From: Chitinophagaceae bacterium
GTDB taxonomy: Bacteria > Bacteroidota > Bacteroidia > Chitinophagales > Chitinophagaceae
DNA: 5,212 nucleotides
NCBI GenBank assembly: GCA_014379785.1
Contig: JACMLD010000161.1
Coordinates: 1-5,212, forward strand
Direction of reading: 5' to 3'
Shown: positions 1-5,212 of the stretch, piece by piece
Layout of the letters: each line of letters begins with the position of its first letter
How positions within the stretch are numbered: the first letter of the stretch is position 1
Notes under the pieces: model-generated
What the model was told of the DNA's origin: nothing
Seen by the model: the letters and a program-made list of their open reading frames with translations, nothing else
The model's database searches: none
Program-made: the position numbers and the translations under genes

Positions 1-11
1 CCGTGAATGGT

Positions 12-19
12 TAATTTTG
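12..19 (+). promoter_or_regulatory. candidate Bacteroidota -7 promoter box upstream of mrp
   Basis: TAATTTTG matches the Bacteroidota sigma-A -7 consensus TAnnTTTG at every fixed position. It lies 36 bases before the ATG chosen for mrp, which would leave a 5' leader of roughly 30 bases. The partner -33 TTTG box would fall to the left of the window, so only half of the promoter can be tested. In AT-rich DNA an eight-base match with two free positions is not rare, so this is a candidate only. Confidence 0.4.
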
Positions 20-55
20 CAGCAAATTTTCATTTTAACAAAACCTTTCAGCTTC

Positions 56-1156
56 ATGACGGAAGATCAAATAATCAGTGCACTTGGCAATGTGATAGAA
101 CCCGATTTGGGAAAAGATCTTGTAACCCTAAATATGGTCAAAGATATCGCGATTGACGGCGACAAAGTGTCTTTTACAGTCGTTCTGACCACCCCTGCAT
201 GTCCGATGAAGGACATGATCAACGGTGCATGTGTAAACGCAGTTAAGCTGCTGGTAAATAAAAACGCATCGGTAAAGGTCAATTTTACTTCCAATACTTC
301 CACAAAACGGCAGGACAGCAATAAGGTATTGCCGGGAGTGAAAAATATCATTGCCGTGGTGAGCGGAAAGGGAGGAGTGGGAAAGAGCACCATTTCTGCC
401 AATCTCGCGCTGGCGCTTGCGCATGGCGGTGCGCGCGTTGGACTGATGGATGCGGATATCTATGGTCCCAGTGTACCGATCATGTTTGGTGTCCGGGGTG
501 AAAGACCCATGATGATGAATGTGGGCGAGGAAAAAGCGAAGATTGTACCGCTCGAACGATATGGAATCAAATTAATGAGCATCGGTTTGCTGGTGGATGA
601 AAAAAATGCAGTGGTTTGGCGTGGACCGATGGCCAGCAGCGCCATCAAACAATTCGTAACCGATGTGCACTGGGGTGAACTCGATTACCTTGTTATTGAT
701 ATGCCGCCAGGTACCGGAGATATTCACCTAACCCTGATGCAAACCGTTCCGGTTACGGGTGTTATTGTAGTTACTACACCGCAGGATGTGGCGCTGGCAG
801 ATGCAAAGAAAGGTATCGCCATGTTTGGTCAGGCTCAGCTTCGCGTTCCTATCATCGGACTGGTAGAAAACATGAGTTATTTTACGCCGGCCGAACTGCC
901 CGGGCATAAGTACTATATTTTTGGAAAGGACGGAGGGAAGAGGCTGGCAGAAGAATATGATTTGCCTTTACTCGGACAGATTCCCCTGGTGCAGTCCATC
1001 CGCGAAGGTGGTGATCAGGGTATCCCTGTGATGGTGTCTGACGATGAGATATCAAAACATGCGCTGATGGAATTTGCCGGCAACGCAGCCCGTAGTATCG
1101 CCATGCGAAATGCAGATTTCTCTGCCACCACCGTCCAGGAAACGATTACAGCTTAG
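56..1156 (+). CDS. mrp: Mrp/ApbC/NBP35-family Fe-S cluster carrier P-loop ATPase with N-terminal MIP18 (DUF59) domain
   Basis: A cytoplasmic ATPase of the Mrp/ApbC family, whose members bind and pass Fe-S clusters to apoproteins. The 366-residue protein has an N-terminal MIP18/DUF59 domain (about 1-80, with TTPACPM around C49) and a deviant Walker A P-loop, GKGGVGKS, at 104-111. These are followed by DADIYGPS at 132-139, the DMPPGTGD Walker B-type motif at 215-222 and TTPQD at 240-244. Length and domain order are normal for the two-domain bacterial form. The segment after NMSYF (272-276) reads TPAELPGHKYY, so the CxxC pair that bridges a cluster in E. coli-type Mrp is absent; the only cysteines are C49 and C58. 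The ATG at 56 is preferred over an in-frame TTG at 17 because MTEDQ is where the domain begins and the TTG lies inside the candidate -7 box. No Shine-Dalgarno is visible. The paiB-like gene follows 20 bases downstream. The family call is very secure; the cluster-carrying mechanism here is inferred. Confidence 0.95.
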   Translation: MTEDQIISALGNVIEPDLGKDLVTLNMVKDIAIDGDKVSFTVVLTTPACPMKDMINGACVNAVKLLVNKNASVKVNFTSNTSTKRQDSNKVLPGVKNIIAVVSGKGGVGKSTISANLALALAHGGARVGLMDADIYGPSVPIMFGVRGERPMMMNVGEEKAKIVPLERYGIKLMSIGLLVDEKNAVVWRGPMASSAIKQFVTDVHWGELDYLVIDMPPGTGDIHLTLMQTVPVTGVIVVTTPQDVALADAKKGIAMFGQAQLRVPIIGLVENMSYFTPAELPGHKYYIFGKDGGKRLAEEYDLPLLGQIPLVQSIREGGDQGIPVMVSDDEISKHALMEFAGNAARSIAMRNADFSATTVQETITA

Positions 1157-1176
1157 TAAACCATAAACTTTATCAT

Positions 1177-1821
1177 ATGTATTCCCTGCCAGAATATAAA
1201 GAAGCCGATCACCGGGTAGTGGTCGATTTCATGAAAGAACATCCATTTGTTTTTCTGAGTGGTACCAATGCCGATGGCAAACCTGTTGCCACACAATTGC
1301 CGGTACTGATAGAAGAAAGAGAAGGAAAGATCATTCTGCACGGCCACCTGATGAAACAGACCGATCACCACAAGGCATTTGTTCACAACGACAATGCGCT
1401 GGCGGTTTTTACAGGTCCGCATACTTATGTCAGCGCCAGCCTTTATACCGATAAACATACCGGTTCAACCTGGAATTATATGTCTGTGCATGCCGCAGGA
1501 AAAATAAAATTTCTTGGTGATGAAGCGCTGCTTGATCTGCTCACAAAATTGACCGAGCATTTTGAAAACAATCCCTATTCGCCTTCCCTGGTAAAAGATT
1601 TGCCAAAGGAATACATGGATCGTCTGATGAAAGCTATCCTTGCATTTGAAATAGAAGTGACGTCTCTCGAAAATGTCTTCAAGCTGAGCCAGAACCGCGA
1701 CGAGCAAAGCTATGATGCCATCATTGATCACCTTCGGTCAAAAGGAGGAGATCCTGCGCTGATTGCATCTGAGATGGAAAAAAGGCGATCACAATTATTT
1801 AAAACGGCTCTGCCTCAGTAA
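1177..1821 (+). CDS. PaiB-family FMN-binding protein (FMN_bind_2 family)
   Basis: The 214-residue protein matches the PaiB / FMN_bind_2 family over its full length and is close in size to Bacillus subtilis PaiB. Visible family signatures are the start MYSLPEY, a split-barrel flavin-binding fold with HGHLMKQ at 55-61, the STWNYMSVHAAG block at 97-108 and FKLSQNR at 168-174. The last 40 residues are charged and helical. There is no signal peptide or membrane segment, so it should be cytoplasmic. PaiB in Bacillus is described as a negative regulator of protease and sporulation genes and acts with PaiA. No paiA-like acetyltransferase and no recognisable helix-turn-helix are seen here, so a flavin-binding or redox role is as plausible as repression. 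The ATG at 1177 is 20 bases after mrp and has no Shine-Dalgarno, only an AT-rich leader. Family is confident, biological role uncertain. Confidence 0.88.
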   Translation: MYSLPEYKEADHRVVVDFMKEHPFVFLSGTNADGKPVATQLPVLIEEREGKIILHGHLMKQTDHHKAFVHNDNALAVFTGPHTYVSASLYTDKHTGSTWNYMSVHAAGKIKFLGDEALLDLLTKLTEHFENNPYSPSLVKDLPKEYMDRLMKAILAFEIEVTSLENVFKLSQNRDEQSYDAIIDHLRSKGGDPALIASEMEKRRSQLFKTALPQ

Positions 1822-1848
1822 AAATTTTCTTACTGTAACTTCGCCTGC

Positions 1849-1908
1849 ATGAATCGGAAAAAAGAACTGGTGGAACTCATCTTTACGATGATGCTTGTGA
1901 TTGGTTGC
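1849..1908 (+). other. lipoprotein-type signal peptide with lipobox VIG-C
   Basis: Residues 1-20 of the phosphodiesterase run from a basic start (R3, K4, K5) through a hydrophobic core of about ten residues to LVIG-C, with V at -3, G at -1 and C at +1. This fits a signal peptidase II site. The core is short, and E6 and E9 lie just ahead of it, so secretion efficiency or the exact start codon could be questioned. No other ATG before the HRG motif gives a better signal. Confidence 0.6.
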
Positions 1909-2760
1909 CACACTGCTAAAAATCTCTCATTGAATCTGCCGGTATTTGATAAAGAAGGACACAGGGGTGCAAGAGGGCTGATGCCTGAAAACACCATTCC
2001 CGCTATGATAAAGGCGGTGGACCTTGGCGTTACCACACTCGAAATGGATGCGGTCATCACAGCAGACAGCCAGGTGATTCTTTCACACGAGCCTTTCTTT
2101 AATCATCTGATCACGACTGCGCCAGACGGAGCGTTGATTGATGAGAAGAATGAAAAGTCATTGAACATTTATAAAATGTCATACGCCGAAACGCAGCGAT
2201 ATGACGTGGGACTAAAACCCCATCCGAGATTTCCGCAACAGGAGCGGATGAAGGCCATAAAACCTTTGATGAAAGATGTGATAAGAACGGTGGAAGAATA
2301 CATTTCAAAGTCAGGCAAGCCACCTGTTTTCTACAATATCGAAACAAAGTCCAATCCTGCCGGCGATAATATTTTTCATCCCGCCCCCGAGCGTTTTGTA
2401 GAAATTCTCATGGATCAGATCACCAGGGCAGGAATATTGGAGAGAACCATTATCCAGTCCTTTGATCCGCGCACGCTCAAAGTTGTACATGCCAGATTTC
2501 CGAAAGTAAGAACGGCATTGCTGATCGAAGATTTTGATAAAAGACCGATTGAAAAACAAATAGAAGAACTTGGATTTGTTCCTACTATTTACAGTCCGGC
2601 CCATTCACTCGTCACAGAAACACTCATTTCCTATTGCCACAAAGCAAACATGAAAATCATACCGTGGACGGTAAACGACAGCGCAAGAATAGCCATCCTG
2701 AAGTCGATGGGCGTTGACGGCATCATCAGCGACTATCCAAACCTGCTTCAAAATCTGTAA
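1849..2760 (+). CDS. glycerophosphodiester phosphodiesterase, probable periplasmic lipoprotein
   Basis: A GDPD-family TIM-barrel enzyme, expected to hydrolyse glycerophosphodiesters to sn-glycerol 3-phosphate and an alcohol in a metal-dependent reaction. In the 303 residues the catalytic pattern is clear: H38-R39-G40 with PENT at 46-49 (E47), LEMD at 64-67 (metal ligands E65 and D67) and H80 in LSHEP. Later barrel motifs are NIETK at 163-167, IQSFDPR at 202-208, PWTVND at 272-277 and GVDGIISDYP at 288-297. The N-terminus has a short hydrophobic stretch (10-19) ending in LVIGC, a usable lipobox with C20 as the lipidated cysteine. No acidic export signal follows C20, which favours the inner face of the outer membrane or the periplasm. 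Two glutamates (E6, E9) make the signal peptide atypical. The gene starts 27 bases after the PaiB-like gene and ends 9 bases before pyrF. Its exact substrate cannot be read from the sequence. Confidence 0.92.
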   Translation: MNRKKELVELIFTMMLVIGCHTAKNLSLNLPVFDKEGHRGARGLMPENTIPAMIKAVDLGVTTLEMDAVITADSQVILSHEPFFNHLITTAPDGALIDEKNEKSLNIYKMSYAETQRYDVGLKPHPRFPQQERMKAIKPLMKDVIRTVEEYISKSGKPPVFYNIETKSNPAGDNIFHPAPERFVEILMDQITRAGILERTIIQSFDPRTLKVVHARFPKVRTALLIEDFDKRPIEKQIEELGFVPTIYSPAHSLVTETLISYCHKANMKIIPWTVNDSARIAILKSMGVDGIISDYPNLLQNL

Positions 2761-2769
2761 TATTGTTTC

Positions 2770-3573
2770 ATGACCCGCAAACAATTGATAGAGGCCATCC
2801 GCAGCAAGTCGTCTTACCTCTGCGTTGGTCTCGACACTGACCCTGAAAGGATTCCGAAACAGCTTTTATCATCTCCGGATCCGATTTTTGAATTCAACAA
2901 AGCCATTATTGATGCTACCCGTGATTTCGCGGTTGCTTATAAGATCAATACTGCCTTTTATGAGGCACAGGGCATCGACGGTTGGAAAGCCATGCAAAAA
3001 ACGGTGGAGTATATCCCAAAGGATATTTTCACGATTGCCGACGCGAAACGGGGCGATATCGGCAATACTTCCAGTCAGTATGCAAAAGCCTTTTTTGAAA
3101 AGCTTCCTTTTGATTCGATCACGGTTGCGCCCTACATGGGTTCCGACAGCGTGCAGCCTTTTTTAGAATATCCCGGTAAGTGGGCCATAGTTCTGGGGCT
3201 GACTTCCAATGCGGGTGCGGCTGACTTTGAACTGAAAACAATGGAAGGAAGCAGATTGTATGAGCAGGTGCTTAAGACAGTGGCGGAGTGGGGGACGGAC
3301 GAAAATCTGATGTTTGTGGTCGGTGCTACCCAGGCTGCAGAGTTTAAAAACATCCGCAAAATTATACCGACTCACTTTTTGCTGGTGCCCGGTGTTGGGG
3401 CGCAGGGCGGGAGCTTGAAAGAAATCTCCGAGTATGCGATGAATGAAGATATTGGTCTGCTTGTCAATGCCAGCAGGGCCGTGATCTATGCCGACAATAC
3501 AACTGATTTTGCATCGGCAGCAAGAAAACAAGCGCAGGCTTATCAGCAGGAAATGAAAACCTATATCAGGTAA
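2770..3573 (+). CDS. pyrF: orotidine 5'-phosphate decarboxylase, type 2
   Basis: Catalyses decarboxylation of orotidine 5'-phosphate to UMP, the last step of de novo pyrimidine synthesis, in the cytoplasm. The 267-residue length fits the longer type 2 enzymes rather than the shorter E. coli-type PyrF. The catalytic Lys-Asp-Lys-Asp set is in place: K58 (AYKIN) and D91, K93 and D96 within DAKRGDIGNT. Other conserved blocks are the substrate-binding start LCVGLDTDP (17-25), VAPYMGSDS (119-127), LGLTSNAG (142-149), VPGVGAQGG (206-214) and NASRAVIYA (233-241), with R236 placed to hold the phosphate. The ATG at 2770 is 9 bases after the phosphodiesterase stop, with no Shine-Dalgarno, suggesting co-transcription or read-through. 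A strong hairpin follows four bases after the stop codon. No other pyrimidine gene is nearby, so pyrF is not in a dedicated pyr operon here. Assignment is essentially certain. Confidence 0.97.
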   Translation: MTRKQLIEAIRSKSSYLCVGLDTDPERIPKQLLSSPDPIFEFNKAIIDATRDFAVAYKINTAFYEAQGIDGWKAMQKTVEYIPKDIFTIADAKRGDIGNTSSQYAKAFFEKLPFDSITVAPYMGSDSVQPFLEYPGKWAIVLGLTSNAGAADFELKTMEGSRLYEQVLKTVAEWGTDENLMFVVGATQAAEFKNIRKIIPTHFLLVPGVGAQGGSLKEISEYAMNEDIGLLVNASRAVIYADNTTDFASAARKQAQAYQQEMKTYIR

Positions 3574-3576
3574 AAA

Positions 3577-3619
3577 TCAAAATCCCTGGCTGCCCGATAT
3601 AGGCTGCCAGGGATTTTGA
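3577..3619. terminator. intrinsic terminator shared by two convergent transcription units
   Basis: A perfect 14-base inverted repeat (arms 3577-3590 and 3606-3619, core CCCTGGC/GCCAGGG) is extended inward, after one T/T mismatch, by three more pairs (GCC/GGC). This leaves a seven-base loop, CGATATA. It lies between the pyrF stop at 3573 and the convergent gene ending at 3630. On the minus strand the stem is followed at once by a run of five T, the textbook arrangement. On the plus strand the GC core is followed by ATTTTGA inside the outer stem but not by a separate T run. It should therefore be strongest for the minus unit and probably works for both. Confidence 0.88.
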
Positions 3620-3629
3620 GGAAAGGGGT

Positions 3630-4580
3630 TTAGTTGAATTTTATATTGCCGAAGCTTGATTTTATTTTCACTTTGTTTCCACCGCTGCCTGTTTTTCCTA
3701 CAAAGTCTTTGTCAAAGTGTGGGCCGTGTTCATCATCGTCTTCGTCCTTCTTTTCTTTTATCGCCAGACCGGATTTATTGCTGAATTCTCCGAAGCTCGT
3801 GTGAATGTCAAAGTCTCCGTTAAAGCCATCCGCAACCTTCACTTCAATTTTTGAATAGGAGTTGTTGATATTTAAGTCTGTCACGGCATTAGTGAGCGAA
3901 AGTTTTACAACCTCACAAAATTCAAAGTTGCCTTTTATTACACCACTCATATTCTTTATCTCGGCTTTGGAAAACTTGATGGTCACTTTGCAATCAGCGA
4001 TACTTTCTATCGTGGCAGAGCCAAATTCCACATTGAGCGATTTCACTTTCGACAGCCTGCCAGCGGTGAGGTCACCAAATTTCTGTTCTATACTAACTTC
4101 GCCTGTCAGATTTGGCAATGTGGTAGCTCCAAACTGATTGCTTACATCGAGGTCGTTTCCGGCGGGCATGTAGACCTGATAATTTATTTCCATGCTGGTA
4201 CTACCTTTTGCCTTGTTTCCTTTGCGACTATCGTGATCTGAACCACCATTTTCCATTTCGGTTTTGAACCAAACACCACCAGATGATTTACCATCAAGTA
4301 TTCTGATCCGATCAATGATTTCCTGTGCGCGTTCTTCAGTCGATGCCTTACCCATTATGGTCACTTCTACCTTTACCTCATCTTTGTCCCAGGTGTTTAT
4401 TTTTATTTCCCCAAACTGATTGGTCAATTTCACTTCACCTCCACTACTGATGGGGTAGGACTTGCTGTAAGTTTTTCTTTTTTCTACTTCAGGATCATTA
4501 TTTGCGAATGTCCATGTGCTGACGAGGAGTAGGAGAGTCGCTCCAAGCAGCAGTTTAAACGGACCTGTATGCTTTGTCAT
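3630..4580 (-). CDS. secreted DUF4097-like beta-solenoid repeat protein, function unknown
   Basis: A 316-residue exported protein whose biochemical role I cannot name. Residues 1-26 form a signal peptide (K3/K9, hydrophobic 10-21, likely cleavage after TFA at 24-26). The rest is beta-rich and built on a recurring aromatic-glycine motif: F56-G57, F150-G151, F168-G169, F186-G187, F203-S204, F221-C222, Y242-S243, F263-G264 and F310-G311. Spacing is 17-21 residues over the central part, as expected for coils of a beta-solenoid such as DUF4097-type proteins. Two polar inserts break the series: a Gly/Asp/Lys/Ser-rich loop at 111-128 and an acidic, His-containing loop at 276-301. There is no lipobox, transmembrane anchor or C-terminal sorting domain; the last repeat ends at the C-terminus. 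Its start overlaps the upstream anti-sigma-like gene by 26 bp and is preceded by an A-rich stretch, AAAAAAG, rather than a Shine-Dalgarno. A structural or envelope-sensing role is inferred from context only. Confidence 0.8.
   Translation of the reverse strand: MTKHTGPFKLLLGATLLLLVSTWTFANNDPEVEKRKTYSKSYPISSGGEVKLTNQFGEIKINTWDKDEVKVEVTIMGKASTEERAQEIIDRIRILDGKSSGGVWFKTEMENGGSDHDSRKGNKAKGSTSMEINYQVYMPAGNDLDVSNQFGATTLPNLTGEVSIEQKFGDLTAGRLSKVKSLNVEFGSATIESIADCKVTIKFSKAEIKNMSGVIKGNFEFCEVVKLSLTNAVTDLNINNSYSKIEVKVADGFNGDFDIHTSFGEFSNKSGLAIKEKKDEDDDEHGPHFDKDFVGKTGSGGNKVKIKSSFGNIKFN
4555..4580 (-). other. 26-bp overlap between two minus-strand genes
   Basis: The anti-sigma-like gene ends with TAA at 4557-4555, while the solenoid gene starts with ATG at 4580-4578 in a different frame. 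Overlaps of this size commonly indicate one mRNA and coupled translation. Here it supports treating the two proteins as a functional pair. Confidence 0.85.
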
Positions 4581-5212
4581 ATGCTAACTTTTTTGATTGA
4601 TTGATTTGTCTGATGATGTTTAACTGTTGATTCAATAGGGCGGTTTGCAACTGCAGGTTCTGAATCATCGCTTCCAGTAACTGTTCGCGGTTAGGGTTTA
4701 CGGGAAGTTGATTTTTCAGTATATGAAATGTGCTGTCCAGTCTTTGAAAGTCGCCGGCGAATTTCTGGTACAGCAGGGGTTCATCTTTTTTGATCTTTTT
4801 GATCTGATTCTGTTTGATTTCTACAAGCCTCGTATAATGAACTAGTTCTTCATTAAATTCATCCTTCGCAGGTGCTTCATCCGGAGTTTCCGTTTCTGTT
4901 GAGGCAATGTTTTTGTCATTTGTCTGAGCCTTTTCTTTAACTGGTTGCATCACTGCGGTATCCGTTGCTGTTTCTTTCTTTGCAGGAGTATCAGTCACTG
5001 CCACCTGCTGACCAGCATCTTTTTTACCGGAATTGAAAAGGTAAAGTCCTCCAGCACCCAGTACCAGCATCACGGAGGCCGCTGCACTCCACCTGATCGC
5101 CTTCATGCTGACCATGATACCTTTTTTAGGCATCGGTTTTTTCAACTCCTGGCTGATATTATGCCATACTACCGGACCGGGTTCGAACTTGTCGAAATCT
5201 TCGCGGTTATCC
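4555..5212 (-). CDS. single-pass membrane protein with anti-sigma-like architecture, N-terminus beyond the window
   Basis: The reading frame is open through the right edge, giving 218 visible residues; the true start lies outside. A TTG at 5145 is in frame, but the sequence before it is coding-like (FEPGPVVWHNISQEL), so it is an internal Leu codon. Visible order: an acidic cytoplasmic segment with DFDKFEPG and VVWHNI (about 5-18), a basic stretch, a single transmembrane helix from W41 to F59, and a Thr/Lys/Glu/Ala-rich linker (about 62-116). A long helical, coiled-coil-prone domain follows (about 119-208), with heptad-like Leu/Ile/Gln spacing. This N-in topology with a short acidic leader ending in a VWxxI-type motif resembles Bacteroidota anti-sigma factors encoded after ECF sigma genes. 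No zinc-binding anti-sigma motif can be checked because the N-terminus is missing. It overlaps the solenoid gene downstream by 26 bp. The anti-sigma role is an inference from architecture. Confidence 0.72.
   Translation of the reverse strand, partial: DNREDFDKFEPGPVVWHNISQELKKPMPKKGIMVSMKAIRWSAAASVMLVLGAGGLYLFNSGKKDAGQQVAVTDTPAKKETATDTAVMQPVKEKAQTNDKNIASTETETPDEAPAKDEFNEELVHYTRLVEIKQNQIKKIKKDEPLLYQKFAGDFQRLDSTFHILKNQLPVNPNREQLLEAMIQNLQLQTALLNQQLNIIRQINQSKKLAYDKAYRSV
5035..5091 (-). other. single transmembrane helix of the anti-sigma-like protein
   Basis: Nineteen residues beginning WSAAASVMLVL and ending GLYLF are free of charge. They are flanked by KAIR on the cytoplasmic side and by SGKKD on the far side. 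The lysine/arginine-rich segment before the helix supports an N-terminus in the cytoplasm and a C-terminal coiled coil in the periplasm. Confidence 0.8.

Noticed and set aside
1..11. Possible end of an upstream gene (TGA at 4-6 or TAA at 12-14)
   Set aside because: Too little sequence is present to identify a coding frame; either stop could occur by chance.
1836..1843. TAACTTCG just before the phosphodiesterase start, resembling the TAnnTTTG -7 box
   Set aside because: It has one mismatch and no TTTG or TTG at the proper distance upstream. It would also place the transcription start almost on the ATG. Possible leaderless promoter, but too weak to call.
2758..2765. TAATATTG before pyrF as a possible -7 box
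   Set aside because: It overlaps the stop codon of the preceding gene, has a mismatch at a conserved position and has no clear -33 partner. Co-transcription explains the 9-base gap better.
2825..3166. Open frame of 113 codons in the second plus frame inside pyrF
   Set aside because: It overlaps the conserved catalytic region of pyrF and has a composition typical of an out-of-frame translation.
4012..4014. Cysteines C197 (near 3992) and C222 (near 3917) of the solenoid protein as a disulfide pair
   Set aside because: C197 lies six residues before its coil's aromatic and C222 one residue after, so they do not fall in the same column of stacked coils; no structural evidence supports pairing.
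3862..4137. Open frame of 91 codons on the plus strand opposite the solenoid gene
   Set aside because: It lies antisense within a well-supported gene, with no recognisable domain or promoter. A shadow frame.
4593..4607. TTGA/GATT tetranucleotide run near the end of the anti-sigma-like gene
   Set aside because: It is about three and a half copies inside coding sequence (QINQS codons), with no sign of a longer microsatellite or binding-site array.
4783..4806. Near-tandem repeat of about 9 bases (TCTTTTTGA type)
   Set aside because: It encodes the lysine-rich IKKIKKD segment of the helical domain; codon repetition explains it.

Overview
The window looks like chromosomal DNA from a member of the Bacteroidota, most likely Chitinophagaceae or a close relative. 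Four things point there. No start codon is preceded by a clear Shine-Dalgarno sequence. A TAnnTTTG-type -7 box sits upstream of the first gene. The Mrp protein has the TPAELP-type sequence where other phyla have CxxC. The minus-strand pair (one-TM anti-sigma-like protein plus secreted DUF4097-like protein) resembles loci common in this phylum. This placement is inferred from sequence features, not from a database match.

Layout: positions 1-55 hold a leader with a candidate promoter. Positions 56-3573 carry four plus-strand genes with gaps of only 20, 27 and 9 bases, a likely transcription unit. They are mrp (Fe-S cluster carrier ATPase), a PaiB-family FMN-binding protein, a lipoprotein-like glycerophosphodiester phosphodiesterase, and pyrF (orotidine 5'-phosphate decarboxylase). 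A perfect 14-bp inverted repeat (3577-3619) then separates this unit from a convergent minus-strand unit. Read in its own direction, the minus-strand unit starts beyond the right edge with a partial one-TM protein of anti-sigma-like architecture. It continues, with a 26-bp overlap, into a secreted protein built from short FG-containing repeats (DUF4097-like beta-solenoid).

The plus-strand genes are metabolic or housekeeping and do not form one obvious pathway: Fe-S assembly, flavin binding, phosphodiester hydrolysis and pyrimidine synthesis. The minus-strand genes look like the downstream part of an envelope-signalling locus, with a sigma-factor gene expected, but not seen, beyond position 5212. 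There is no gene-free stretch above 300 bases, and no RNA gene, mobile element, CRISPR array or phage gene was recognised. I found no convincing evidence of a wholly new system. The least explained part is the minus-strand anti-sigma-like/solenoid pair.
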